A stretch of DNA of 64,000 nucleotides from Lentzea xinjiangensis (GCF_900110955.1 NZ_FOFR01000028.1:37662-101661), one strand, 5' to 3'. Positions 25,524-34,281 are shown, numbered from the stretch's first letter. A program made the numbers and translations. The notes: a model not told the origin generated them from the sequence alone.

Positions 25524-25544
25524 GGCGGTCCACCGCGGACCGTC
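25524..25544. terminator. Bidirectional terminator between convergent genes
   Basis: CGGTCC (25526-25531) and GGACCG (25537-25542) with a 5-nt loop, extendable by one wobble and one GC pair. It sits exactly in the 28-bp gap between the convergent genes. Confidence 0.55.
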
Positions 25545-25545
25545 C

Positions 25546-27171
25546 TCAGAGGTCGGTGGCGATGATCCGCTCGATGTTCCGCTCGGCCAGCGCGGTGATC
25601 GTGACGAACGGGTTCACGACGGTGGTGCCGGGGATCAGCGACCCGTCGATCACGTACAGACCGGGATGGCCGTGCAGGCGCCCGTGGTTGTCGGTGGCCT
25701 TGCCGAGCACCGCGCCCCCGAGCGGGTGGTACGTGAGGTGGTCGCCCCAGATCTTGTAGGCGCCGAAGAGGTCGGTCCGGTAGATCGTCCCCTCCTTCGC
25801 GTTGATCCTGTCGAAGATGCTCTTCGCGGCGTTGATCGACACCTGCTTCCACGCCGTCTGCCAGCTCAGCTCGACCTTGCCCGCGGCGGCGTTCCAGGTG
25901 AACTGGGCGCGGTTCGGCGTCTTCGTGATGGACAGGTAGAACGACGCGTAGGTCTCGATCCCGGTCGGCAGCGGGGCCACCTCCGCGAACGCGCCGCCCG
26001 CAGCCCAGTTGTCGATGCCCAGGGTCGGGATGGACGACTGCAGCCGGCCGGTCGGGTCCCACAGGTGGTTGGCGCGGCCGCACATCACGTTGCCGTTGTC
26101 GCCCCAGCCCTTGCCGACCTCGCCGTTCAGGTTCGGCAGCGCCCCGGTGGCCTTCAACCTCACCAGCAGCTTGCTCGTGCCGACGCTGCCGGCCGCGAAG
26201 AACACCTTGGCCGCGGTGACCTGCTTGGTGGCGACGACGTCCCCGGTGGTGTTGAGCTGCTCCATCGTGACCGCGTACCCGCCCGAGGCCGGCGCGACCG
26301 AGACGACCCGGTGCAGCGGCGAGATCGTGACGCGGCCGGTCGCCCTGACCTTCGCGAGGTAGGTCTTCTGCAGCGACTTCTTGCCGTGGTTGTTGCCGTA
26401 GAGGATCTCCCCCGCCAGCGCCGACTTCGGGACGGTCCCCGCCGCCTCCTGCTCCATGTAGTCCCAGTCGTACACGGTCGGCACGAAGACGTGCGGGAAG
26501 CCGGACCGCTGCGCGTGCTTGCGGCCCACCCTGGCGTACTGGTAGGCCTCGGTGGTGTCGAACCAGTCCGGGTCGACCAGCCCGGCACCGAGCTCGGAGT
26601 TGGCGCGCGGGTAGTAGTTGCCGTACATCTCGTCGGGGTTGACCGTCGGCAGCACCTCGCCGAACAGCTCACGCCGGGGCATGACCGCCATGCCGCCGTT
26701 GACGAGCGACCCGCCACCGACCCCGCGTCCCTGGTAGACGGTGATGCCGGCGAAGTCCTCGGCGTCGAGGACGCCGGTGTACCGGGGGACCGCCCGGTCG
26801 ATCGGGAACCCCAGGAAGTTGCTCAGCGGCTGCTTGGTCCTCGTGCGCAACCAGAAGGACCGCTGGTCGGGGTTGGTCGTGTTGGCGAAGACCTTGCCGT
26901 CGGCGCCGGGGGTGTCCCACGCCATGCCCATCTCGACCATGTGGACGTCGACGCCCGCCTGGGCCAGCCGCAGCGCCGCGACCGAACCGCCGTAGCCGGT
27001 GCCGATGACCAGGGCCGGGACGACGGCCGCATCGGCGATGGGCGTGGCCGCTCGCGCCGCCGGGGCCGCGGCACCGAGGGCGACAGCGCCAATAATAGAA
27101 CCTGTTCCAGTGATGAACGTGCGTCGAGAGGGACCCGGTAAACCGTTGCCACACGTCGTTGTGTGCTCCAT
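25546..27171 (-). CDS. choA: Secreted cholesterol oxidase (class I, non-covalent FAD, GMC family)
   Basis: 541 aa, close to the usual size of Streptomyces ChoA. The twin-arginine signal (SRRTFITGTGS, hydrophobic stretch, APAARA) implies export of the folded flavoprotein. FAD-binding VIGTGYGGSVAALRLAQAG, YQGRGVGGGSLVNGG, YHPLGGAVLG and the C-terminal VVNPFVTITALAERN are family hallmarks. It oxidises cholesterol to cholest-4-en-3-one with H2O2 release. GAGGAAG lies before the ATG. The first 30 codons are unusually AT-rich and include a TTA leucine codon (codon 11) and an exact KstR-type box (codons 21-25); a second, near-perfect box overlaps the promoter. Confidence 0.95.
   Translation of the reverse strand: MEHTTTCGNGLPGPSRRTFITGTGSIIGAVALGAAAPAARAATPIADAAVVPALVIGTGYGGSVAALRLAQAGVDVHMVEMGMAWDTPGADGKVFANTTNPDQRSFWLRTRTKQPLSNFLGFPIDRAVPRYTGVLDAEDFAGITVYQGRGVGGGSLVNGGMAVMPRRELFGEVLPTVNPDEMYGNYYPRANSELGAGLVDPDWFDTTEAYQYARVGRKHAQRSGFPHVFVPTVYDWDYMEQEAAGTVPKSALAGEILYGNNHGKKSLQKTYLAKVRATGRVTISPLHRVVSVAPASGGYAVTMEQLNTTGDVVATKQVTAAKVFFAAGSVGTSKLLVRLKATGALPNLNGEVGKGWGDNGNVMCGRANHLWDPTGRLQSSIPTLGIDNWAAGGAFAEVAPLPTGIETYASFYLSITKTPNRAQFTWNAAAGKVELSWQTAWKQVSINAAKSIFDRINAKEGTIYRTDLFGAYKIWGDHLTYHPLGGAVLGKATDNHGRLHGHPGLYVIDGSLIPGTTVVNPFVTITALAERNIERIIATDL
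27096..27109. promoter_or_regulatory. KstR-type box inside the choA coding sequence
   Basis: TAGAACCTGTTCCA fits T-N2-AAC-N2-GTT-N2-A exactly. It lies in the part of choA that encodes the Tat signal and is spelled with codons (ACT GGA ACA GGT TCT) that are otherwise rare in this DNA, as if the DNA sequence itself were selected. Confidence 0.5.
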
Positions 27172-27196
27172 GTGATCTTCCTCACTATCAGCGCAT

Positions 27197-27210
27197 GAGA
27201 ACAAGTTATA
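27197..27210. promoter_or_regulatory. KstR-like box overlapping the choA promoter
   Basis: GAGAACAAGTTATA matches the KstR consensus at all fixed positions but one. On the minus strand it overlaps a TATAAC -10-like element about 30 nt upstream of the choA start. Next to it, ACCTGC-GAAG-GCAGGT (27210-27225) is a further palindrome. Confidence 0.5.
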
Positions 27211-27686
27211 CCTGCGAAGGCAGGTCAAGTCACTACCCGGCCGTTCCGGTTCAGCCTCGGAGCGGCACAGGTGACGACCCCGGCAGCGCGGCCCGGCACA
27301 CCCGGAGGGGCCATCTGGACCGCTGAGCACGACCCGGACGGCCCCGTGAGCGGTGACAGCTCTTTCGACGAGAGCTTCAGTCCTTTGTGGATTCGCCTGT
27401 CGACGGACCGGACGGGGCACCGTCCTCGGCAGACGTTCCGGCCCACACCGGCTCGGCATGCCCGCCGGCACGTCGTGCGACACGGTTGGCACCCCGGTGA
27501 TGGGCGAACCGGTGATGGGCGAACCGCGGCAGGCCGCAACCTCGGTCGCGAGCCGCCATCGTCGGCGAACGGCGCATGTCGCGCTACGCCGAGTGGAGTC
27601 TTGATCGCTCCACTTCCGCACGCCAGGGTGGGGGAGTTCAGCGCCCTGAACACCTCGGAAGCCGACGGCGTCAGACGAGGAGCGCG
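27211..27686. other. Intergenic region between choA and the GH31 gene
   Basis: About 475 bp between divergent genes. It contains a perfect tandem duplication of the 15-mer CCGGTGATGGGCGAA (27494-27508, 27509-27523). Open frames here look like composition artefacts. The GH31 ribosome site GAGGAG lies at its right end. No gene is recognised. Confidence 0.5.
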
Positions 27687-30600
27687 ATGCGGAAACGCTC
27701 GACAGTCATCCCCCTATTGGCACTGGTCACACTTGCCCTGCCCGCACCGGCGACGGCCCAGCCGACGAACACGGTCATCTCCGGGCAGGCCAGGTTCCAG
27801 GTCCTCTCCCCCACCCTGGTCAGAACCGAGTACGCGGGAGACCGCAACTTCGAGAACGCGGCCTCTTACAACGTTGTAAACCGGACGGGCTTCCCCCGGA
27901 CGGCTTATCGGTCACGCGTCGAGGACGGATGGCTGACCATCACGACCTCGGCCATGACCCTGCGCTACCGCGTGGGCTCCGGCCCGTTCCGCGCGGACAA
28001 CCTCGAGCTCAGGACAGGTGGCACGACCGCGTCCCCGTGGCGGCGGGTGGTCTGTGCGACCGGTCAGCTCTGCGAGGCCGAGGAGCAGCACCGGGAGGGG
28101 ATGCTCATCGCGGCCGACCACCCCGGGCACACCGGCTCGGGCTTCGTCGCCGGCTTCTCCTACACCAACCACGCGGTCACGGCGACCGTGCGCGCCACCA
28201 GTGCGGGCAGGCACCAGGTGGCCGTGCGGTACGCGAACGGGCGTGGCGGCGACGGCAAGCACGAGGGCCGCACGCTCAGCCTGAGCGTCGACGGGCGGGC
28301 CGCCCAGCAGATCACGTTGCCCGCGACCGCGGACTGGGGCGACTGGCGGCAGGTCGTCACGGAGGTCGACCTCCCGGCCGGTGAGCACCGCGTCGCGCTC
28401 ACCCGGACTGCCGCCGACTCGGGCAATGTCAACGTTGACAGCCTGGCTCTGCTCACCCCCGGCCAGCCGTACCCGAGCACCAGGGCGACGGACGACTGCC
28501 GGTTCGGCACGAGCTGCGAGGCCGAGAACGGCCTGCTCAGCGGACCGGCCAAGATCGCGGAGGACCACGCGGGGTTCGCGGGCACCGGGTTCGTCGCCGA
28601 GATGGCCGGTGGCACGCGGCTCAGCCAGCGCGTGACCAGCGTTCCCACCGCCGGCACCTACCCGGTGGTGCTGCGGTACGCCAACGGTGTCGGCGGTGAC
28701 GGCAAGCACGAACCGCGGACCGTCCTGCTGAACGGGCAGGCGGTCACGCTGCCGGTGACGGCGAACTGGGCGACCTGGGCCACCGCGACGGCACAGGTCC
28801 CGCTGCCCGCGGGCACCTCCGACCTCACGGTCACGTGCCCGGACACCGGCTGCCACGTCAACCTGGACACCATCGGGCTTAACACGTCGACGCAGCACCT
28901 GGCGCTCGGCGGGTACCGGCGCTCGCTGGACGGCTACACGGGCACCAACGGCGATCCCCGCCTGTACCCCGGCCTGCTGCACCGCGACGGCTGGTACCTG
29001 CTCGACGACACGGGTTCCGCGCTCGCCAACGCCACGCCGCGGCCCGACCGGGGCGCGCAGCCGTACCAGGACGGGTACGTGTTCGGCTACGGCCAGGACT
29101 ACAAGACCGCGCTGGGCGACCTCGCGACGCTGACCGGCGGGCCGAAGCTGTTGCCGCGCTGGGCCTACGGCGTCTGGTACTCCCAGTACATGGACAGGAC
29201 CGCCGCGGACTACCGCGACCGGATCCTGCCGGCGTTCCGCCAGCACGGGGTACCGCTGGACGTGCTGGTGGTCGACACCGACTTCAAGGCGCACAACCTC
29301 TGGAACGGCTGGCGGATGGACCAGTCGAAGTTCCCGGACCCGCAGGGGTTCCTGGACTGGGCGCACGGGGAGGGCCTGCACAGCACGCTCAACATCCACC
29401 CGAGCATCCAGGGCAGCGACCCGGACTTCCCGCGCGCGCAGGCGACGGCGAAGGGCAAGCTGGCCAAGGGTTCCTGCAACGACTGCTACGTCTTCGACTG
29501 GGGCGACCCCGACCAGCTGCGGGCGTACCTGGAGCTGCACCGGAACATGCCCACCGACTTCTGGTGGCTCGACTGGTGCTGCGACGGTTCCGGTTCCTCG
29601 CTGCGCGGCGTCACGCCGGACACGTGGATCAACGAGCAGTACTCGAAGCTGCAGGGCGGGTTCGCGTTCTCCCGCGGGTTCGGGTCGCTGCAGGCGGGCG
29701 GCTACAGCGGCTCCGGGCCGCTGCCGACCGGGCCGTGGGCCGAGAAGCGCCACACCCTGCACTTCACCGGCGACACCTCGTCGACGTGGGGCGCGATGAA
29801 GGGGACCATCGGCTACACCTCGGCCGAGGGCGTGGCGACGGGAATGGCCTCGATCAGCCACGACATCGGCGGCCACAACGACACCACGGGCCTGCGCGGG
29901 TCGGAGACCTACCTCGACAACGGCCAGCTCCGCTACACCACCAAGCTGCCGGACGACCTGTACGCGCGGTGGGTGCAGCTCGGCGCGTTCCAGCCCATCA
30001 CCCGCCTGCACAGCAACCACGGCGACCGGTTGCCGTGGCAGTACGGACCGGCCGCGCAGGCGTCGGCGACGAAGTTCCTCAACCTGCGCGAACGCCTGGT
30101 GCCGTACATCTACACGCTGGCGGAGGAGGCGAACCGCACCGGCGTGCCGCTGGTGCGCCCCGCCTACCTGGAGCACCCCGGCAGCCCGGAGGCGTACTCC
30201 ACTGTGGACACGCAGTTCCTGCTCGGGCCGGACGTGCTGGTCGCGCCGATCACCACGCCGGGCGAGGTCGGCGAGACGAGGGTCTGGTTCCCGCCGGGCG
30301 AGTGGACCGACTACTTCACCGGCCGCACCTACCAGGGCAACACCTGGGCGACCGTCAGCGCGGGCTGGGACACCATGCCGGTGTTCCTGCGCGCGGGCGG
30401 CTTGCTGGTGGAGCGCACGAACAACGTGGCCAACGACGTCCAGAACGCCACCGACGAGCTGACCGTGCACGTGACGGCCGGCGCGAAGGGCGAGTTCACG
30501 CTCTACGAGGACAACGAGCGCAAGCTGGCGGCGCGCACCCGGATCACCCAGGACCGCGACACCGTGACGGTGCACCCGGCCAAGGGCTGGTTCCCGGGCA

Positions 30601-30722
30601 AGGTGTCCAAACGGGACTGGACGGTCGTCGTGCACGAGGCGGACGGCTCGACCCGCACCGTCAAGGCATCGGGCAAGTCGGCGCACCAACGGGTGGTGAT
30701 CAGTCTTCGGGCACCCAGGTGA
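27687..30722 (+). CDS. Secreted GH31 alpha-glycosidase with two inserted CBM35-like modules
   Basis: 1011 aa with a signal peptide (about 1-24). The GH31 N-terminal beta-sandwich starts at about 28 and is interrupted by two CBM35/CBM6-type modules (about 115-255 and 270-400). They share CEAE and YANG-GGDGKHE blocks and contain several Cys. The (beta/alpha)8 barrel follows: VLVVDTDFK, then WLDWCCDG with Asp629 as the likely nucleophile and FTGDTSSTW with Asp696 as the likely acid/base. FWWLDWCC is a variant of the common W-x-D-M-N-E nucleophile region. It should release alpha-linked sugars outside the cell. Two LacI-type palindromes lie inside the gene. Its last 23 nt overlap the convergent regulator gene. 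Confidence 0.88.
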   Translation: MRKRSTVIPLLALVTLALPAPATAQPTNTVISGQARFQVLSPTLVRTEYAGDRNFENAASYNVVNRTGFPRTAYRSRVEDGWLTITTSAMTLRYRVGSGPFRADNLELRTGGTTASPWRRVVCATGQLCEAEEQHREGMLIAADHPGHTGSGFVAGFSYTNHAVTATVRATSAGRHQVAVRYANGRGGDGKHEGRTLSLSVDGRAAQQITLPATADWGDWRQVVTEVDLPAGEHRVALTRTAADSGNVNVDSLALLTPGQPYPSTRATDDCRFGTSCEAENGLLSGPAKIAEDHAGFAGTGFVAEMAGGTRLSQRVTSVPTAGTYPVVLRYANGVGGDGKHEPRTVLLNGQAVTLPVTANWATWATATAQVPLPAGTSDLTVTCPDTGCHVNLDTIGLNTSTQHLALGGYRRSLDGYTGTNGDPRLYPGLLHRDGWYLLDDTGSALANATPRPDRGAQPYQDGYVFGYGQDYKTALGDLATLTGGPKLLPRWAYGVWYSQYMDRTAADYRDRILPAFRQHGVPLDVLVVDTDFKAHNLWNGWRMDQSKFPDPQGFLDWAHGEGLHSTLNIHPSIQGSDPDFPRAQATAKGKLAKGSCNDCYVFDWGDPDQLRAYLELHRNMPTDFWWLDWCCDGSGSSLRGVTPDTWINEQYSKLQGGFAFSRGFGSLQAGGYSGSGPLPTGPWAEKRHTLHFTGDTSSTWGAMKGTIGYTSAEGVATGMASISHDIGGHNDTTGLRGSETYLDNGQLRYTTKLPDDLYARWVQLGAFQPITRLHSNHGDRLPWQYGPAAQASATKFLNLRERLVPYIYTLAEEANRTGVPLVRPAYLEHPGSPEAYSTVDTQFLLGPDVLVAPITTPGEVGETRVWFPPGEWTDYFTGRTYQGNTWATVSAGWDTMPVFLRAGGLLVERTNNVANDVQNATDELTVHVTAGAKGEFTLYEDNERKLAARTRITQDRDTVTVHPAKGWFPGKVSKRDWTVVVHEADGSTRTVKASGKSAHQRVVISLRAPR
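27866..27879. promoter_or_regulatory. LacI-type palindrome TTACAACGTTGTAA inside the GH31 gene
   Basis: A perfect 14-bp palindrome with the central CG typical of LacI/GalR operators, 180 bp into the coding region. It is encoded by uncommon codons (TCT, GTT, GTA) in an otherwise GC-rich frame. It may act as an intragenic operator. Confidence 0.45.
28427..28440. promoter_or_regulatory. Second LacI-type palindrome TGTCAACGTTGACA inside the GH31 gene
   Basis: Perfect 14-bp palindrome sharing the CAACGTTG core with the one at 27866, 561 bp downstream. It encodes NVNVDS, a segment partly conserved in CBM35 modules, so coincidence is possible. Confidence 0.35.
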
Positions 30723-31401
30723 GCAGCCGCACCTTGGCCACCGTGCGCACGTGCTTGCGCATGGCTGAGGCGGCTTTCCTCGCATCGCCCGCGGCGATCG
30801 CCTCGTAGATCGCCGTGTGCTGCGCCAGCGACCGGGACGGGCGACCCGGCTGGCGCAGCGACTCGTTCCGGCTCTCGGTGATCTGGCCGGCGATGGTCTT
30901 CATGAAGTCCGCGAGCAGCGAGCTGTGCGCGGCGGCGGTGACGGCGGCGTGGAAGCGCCTGTCGCCCTCCACGCCGAAGCCGCCCTCGGCGATCTCGGCC
31001 TCCATGAGGACCAGAGCCCGCCGGATGTCCTCCAGCTCGGCGTCGGTGCGGCGTTCGGCGGCGAGTTCGGCGAGCTTGGTCTCGAGCGCCTCGCGCGCCT
31101 CCAGCACCTCCGGGAGGCGCTTGCGGCGTTCGACGAGCTGCTCGACCGGCTCGACGTCGAGGGTGTCCCGGACGAGGTAGGTGCCACCGCCGTGCCGCGC
31201 TTCGACGAGGCCCTGGACCTCCAGCACCACGATCGCCTGCTTCACCGACGCGCGGCTCACGCCGAGGCTCGCGGCGAGGTCGCGTTCGGCGGGCAGCTTG
31301 TCCCCGGCGCTCAGACCGGCCTCGCCCACGTACGCGCGCAGGCGTTCGAGCACCTGCTCGTAGAGGCGGGACTTGACCATCGGCCGCAGTGCCTCGGACA
31401 T
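30700..31401 (-). CDS. GntR-family (FadR/FCD) regulator of the malonate genes
   Basis: 233 aa from ATG 31401; an ATG 21 nt upstream is less likely. The N-terminal winged helix (LPAERDLAASLGVSRASVKQAIVVLEVQGLVEARHGGGTYL) is classic GntR. The C-terminal FCD domain (about 90-225) has the metal-binding residue pattern D/H-x3-H-type (GDRRFHAAV, HTAIYEAI, AMRKH). It is divergent from matC, and the shared 128-bp region holds two AAGTGGCT-AGCCACTT operators, so it should repress the transporter operon and itself until malonate or a related acid binds. This corresponds to MatR in rhizobial mat loci. Confidence 0.88.
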   Translation of the reverse strand: MSEALRPMVKSRLYEQVLERLRAYVGEAGLSAGDKLPAERDLAASLGVSRASVKQAIVVLEVQGLVEARHGGGTYLVRDTLDVEPVEQLVERRKRLPEVLEAREALETKLAELAAERRTDAELEDIRRALVLMEAEIAEGGFGVEGDRRFHAAVTAAAHSSLLADFMKTIAGQITESRNESLRQPGRPSRSLAQHTAIYEAIAAGDARKAASAMRKHVRTVAKVRLLTWVPED

Positions 31402-31420
31402 CGGCCCAGGATAACCGGTC

Positions 31421-31437
31421 AAGTGGCTCAGCCACTA
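31421..31437. promoter_or_regulatory. Operator 1 of the malonate locus
   Basis: AAGTGGCTCAGCCACTA: 7-bp arms around a central C plus one outer mismatch. It lies 20 nt upstream of the regulator start, suited to autoregulation, and its centre is 52 bp (about five helical turns) from the second copy. Confidence 0.8.
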
Positions 31438-31472
31438 GGCCACCTCTTGACAGCCGGTGGACACCGGGCGGA

Positions 31473-31489
31473 AAGTGGCTGAGCCACTT
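31473..31489. promoter_or_regulatory. Operator 2 of the malonate locus
   Basis: AAGTGGCTGAGCCACTT, a perfect palindrome about one central base, 41 nt before the matC start. A TTGACA (31447-31452) lies just upstream, so bound repressor would cover the matC promoter. Confidence 0.82.
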
Positions 31490-31529
31490 GGCCACTGCCC
31501 TGCGAGAGCCCCAACGACGGGAGCCCTGC

Positions 31530-32870
31530 ATGTCCGCGGAACTCATCTCGATACTCGTGCTGGTCGTGGTGTTCGTGATCGCCACGACCCGGTCGATCAA
31601 CATGGGCGCGCTCGCGTTCGCGGCGGCCTTCGGGGTCGGCACGCTGGTCGCGGACATGAAGACCGACGACATCTTCAAGGGCTTCCCCGGCTCGCTGTTC
31701 GTCGTGCTGGTCGGCGTGACCTTCCTGTTCGCCATCGCGCGGGCGAACGGCACCACCGACTGGTTGGTGCACCAGGCGATCCGGCTGGTGGGCGGGCGGA
31801 TCGCGCTGATGCCGTGGGTGATGTTCGCGATCACCGGGGTGCTGACCGCGATCGGCGCGGTGAGCCCGGCGGCGGTCGCGATCGTCGCGCCGATCGCGAT
31901 GGGGTTCGCCGCCAGGTACCGGATCAGCCCGCTGCTGATGGGCGTCATGGTGGTGCACGGCGCGCAGGCGGGCGGGTTCTCCCCCATCAGCATCTACGGC
32001 ACGATCGTGAACGGCATCGTGGCCAAGGAGGGGTTGCCGGGCAACGAGATCGTGCTGTTCCTGGCCAGTCTCGTGGTCAACCTGCTGATCGCCGCCGTGG
32101 TGTTCGCGGTGTTCGGCGGGATGAAGCTCGCGCGGCAGCCGGTGCAGGCGCCCGCGCTGGTCGGCGGCGGTGACGCCGAGGCCGGGCGGGCCGGCGGGAC
32201 GGGCGGCGGCGCCGGTGTCACCACGGCCGGCGGACCCGGCCGTGACGTCGCCGAGGCCGAGGAGCGGATCGCCCTCACCGCGCCCCGTGCCGCCACCCTC
32301 GCCGGCCTGGTCGCGCTCGTCGTGGCGGCGCTGGGGTTCGACCTCGACGTCGGCCTCGCCGCGATCAGCGTCGCGGTGCTGCTGAGCGTGGTGTGGCCGG
32401 AGACGAGCAAGCAGGCGATCACCCAGATCACCTGGCCGACGGTGCTGCTGATCTGCGGCATCCTCACCTACGTCGCCGTGCTGCAGACGATGGGCACGAT
32501 CAAGTGGGCGGGCGACTCGGTGGCGGGTGTCGGCGCCCCGCTGCTCGCGGCCCTGCTGATCTGCTACATCGGCGCGATCGTGTCGGCGTTCGCCTCGTCG
32601 GTCGGCATCATGGGCGCGTTGATCCCGTTGGCCGTGCCCTTCCTGCTGCAGGGCGAGGTCAGCGCGGTCGGGCTCATCGCGGCGCTCGCGGTGTCGGCGA
32701 CGGTGGTCGACGTGAGCCCGTTCTCCACCAACGGCGCGCTGGTGCTGGCCGGTGCGCAGGACGTCGACCGCGACAAGTTCTTCAAGCAGCTCATGGTCTA
32801 CGGCGGGATCATGGTCGCGGCGGCGCCGCCGCTGGTCTGGCTCGCCCTCGTCGTCCCCGGAATCCGGTGA
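31530..32870 (+). CDS. matC: MatC-type malonate/dicarboxylate transporter
   Basis: 446 aa with about 12 membrane helices in two halves. The central hydrophilic linker (about 205-250) is Gly/Ala-rich. It matches the MatC N-terminal-domain family (VFVIATTRSINMGALAFAAAFGVGTL near the start; VVDVSPFSTNGALVLA near the end). It takes up malonate or a similar dicarboxylate. It starts 41 nt after a perfect GntR operator, and matB follows 5 nt after its stop. The gene order regulator-matC-matB supports the assignment. Confidence 0.88.
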   Translation: MSAELISILVLVVVFVIATTRSINMGALAFAAAFGVGTLVADMKTDDIFKGFPGSLFVVLVGVTFLFAIARANGTTDWLVHQAIRLVGGRIALMPWVMFAITGVLTAIGAVSPAAVAIVAPIAMGFAARYRISPLLMGVMVVHGAQAGGFSPISIYGTIVNGIVAKEGLPGNEIVLFLASLVVNLLIAAVVFAVFGGMKLARQPVQAPALVGGGDAEAGRAGGTGGGAGVTTAGGPGRDVAEAEERIALTAPRAATLAGLVALVVAALGFDLDVGLAAISVAVLLSVVWPETSKQAITQITWPTVLLICGILTYVAVLQTMGTIKWAGDSVAGVGAPLLAALLICYIGAIVSAFASSVGIMGALIPLAVPFLLQGEVSAVGLIAALAVSATVVDVSPFSTNGALVLAGAQDVDRDKFFKQLMVYGGIMVAAAPPLVWLALVVPGIR

Positions 32871-32874
32871 GCAC

Positions 32875-34281
32875 ATGTTCCCCCTGCGGTCGAACCGCGT
32901 CGCCCTCCGCTTCGGCGACCACACCCTGACCCACGCCGAGCTGGCGGCCTGCGCCGGAGCACTGGCGCGGCGGCTGCACGGGCTGCCTCGTGTCGCCGTC
33001 TGGGCGACACCGACCATCGAGACGTGCGTCGGCGTCGTCGCCGCGTTGCTCGCCGGGGTGCCCGCCGTGCCGCTCAACCCCAAGGTCGGCGAACGCGAGC
33101 TCGCGCACATCGTCGCGGACAGCGCACCGGCCGCCGTGCTCGCGGCGCCCGGCACGCCGTTGCCGGAAGGTCTGCACCAGGTGCCGCGCGAGGACGTCAC
33201 GCTCGACGGTGACGACGCGGCCGGGTTCACCGACCCCGGCGACGAGGCGCCTGCCCTGATCGTCTACACCTCCGGCACCACCGGCTCCCCCAAGGGCGTG
33301 GTGCTGCCCCGCCGCGCGATCGTGTCCACTTTGGACGCCGTGGCGCAGGCCTGGCAGTGGACTGACGAGGACGTGCTGGTGCACGCGTTGCCGTTGTTCC
33401 ACGTGCACGGCCTGATCCTCGGCGTGCTGGGGCCGTTGCGGCGCGGCGGCACGCTGCACCACCTGGGCAAGTTCTCCACCGAGCAGGTCGCGCGGGCGCT
33501 GTCCGGGGACGGCACGATGATGTTCGGCGTGCCGACGATGTACCACCGCGTCGCCGAGGAGGTCGGCGACAACCCGGAGCTCGCCGAGGCGTTGCGGCGG
33601 GCGCGGTTGCTGGTGTCGGGCTCGGCGGCGTTGCCGGTGCGCGACCACGAGCGGATCGCCGCGGCGACCGGGCAGCGGGTCGTCGAGCGGTACGGCATGA
33701 CCGAGACGCTGATGAACACGAGCGTGCGCGCGGACGGCGACCGCCGGCCCGGCGCGGTCGGCGTGCCGCTGCCGGGCGTCGAGGTGCGGCTCGTCGACGA
33801 CAGCGGCGCGGAGCTGGACGACACCGGCGCGGTGGGCGAGATCCAGGTCCGCGGGCCGAACCTCTTCACCGAGTACCTGAACCGGCCCGACGCGACCGCC
33901 GAGGCGTTCGCGGACGGCTGGTTCCGCACCGGTGACGTCGGCACCCGCGACGCGGACGGCTACTACCGCATCGTCGGCCGCAAGGCCACGGACATCATCA
34001 AGAGCGGCGGCTACAAGATCGGCGCCGGGGAGATCGAGAACGCGCTGCTGGAGCACCCGGCGGTGGCCGAGGCGGCGGTGACCGGCGAGCCGGACGACGA
34101 CCTCGGCGAGCGGATCGTCGCCTGGGTGGTGCCCGCCGGGGCGGCGCCGTCCGCCGACGAGCTCGCGGGCCACGTCGCGCGGCTGCTCACCCCGCACAAG
34201 CGGCCGCGGGTGGTGCGGTTCGTCGAGTCGTTGCCGCGCAACGACATGGGCAAGGTGATGAAGCGTGCCCTCCGCACGTGA
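32875..34281 (+). CDS. matB: Malonyl-CoA synthetase MatB
   Basis: 468 aa, short for an acyl-CoA ligase and typical of MatB. P-loop YTSGTTGSPKGVVLP, HVHGLILG, ERYGMTETLMNTS and the C-terminal lysine in NDMGKVMK are all intact. It joins malonate to CoA with ATP. Directly downstream of matC (5 nt) and overlapping the next gene by 17 nt, so uptake and activation of malonate are coupled. In other actinomycetes MatB also accepts methylmalonate, and this may supply extender units for polyketides. Confidence 0.92.
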   Translation: MFPLRSNRVALRFGDHTLTHAELAACAGALARRLHGLPRVAVWATPTIETCVGVVAALLAGVPAVPLNPKVGERELAHIVADSAPAAVLAAPGTPLPEGLHQVPREDVTLDGDDAAGFTDPGDEAPALIVYTSGTTGSPKGVVLPRRAIVSTLDAVAQAWQWTDEDVLVHALPLFHVHGLILGVLGPLRRGGTLHHLGKFSTEQVARALSGDGTMMFGVPTMYHRVAEEVGDNPELAEALRRARLLVSGSAALPVRDHERIAAATGQRVVERYGMTETLMNTSVRADGDRRPGAVGVPLPGVEVRLVDDSGAELDDTGAVGEIQVRGPNLFTEYLNRPDATAEAFADGWFRTGDVGTRDADGYYRIVGRKATDIIKSGGYKIGAGEIENALLEHPAVAEAAVTGEPDDDLGERIVAWVVPAGAAPSADELAGHVARLLTPHKRPRVVRFVESLPRNDMGKVMKRALRT

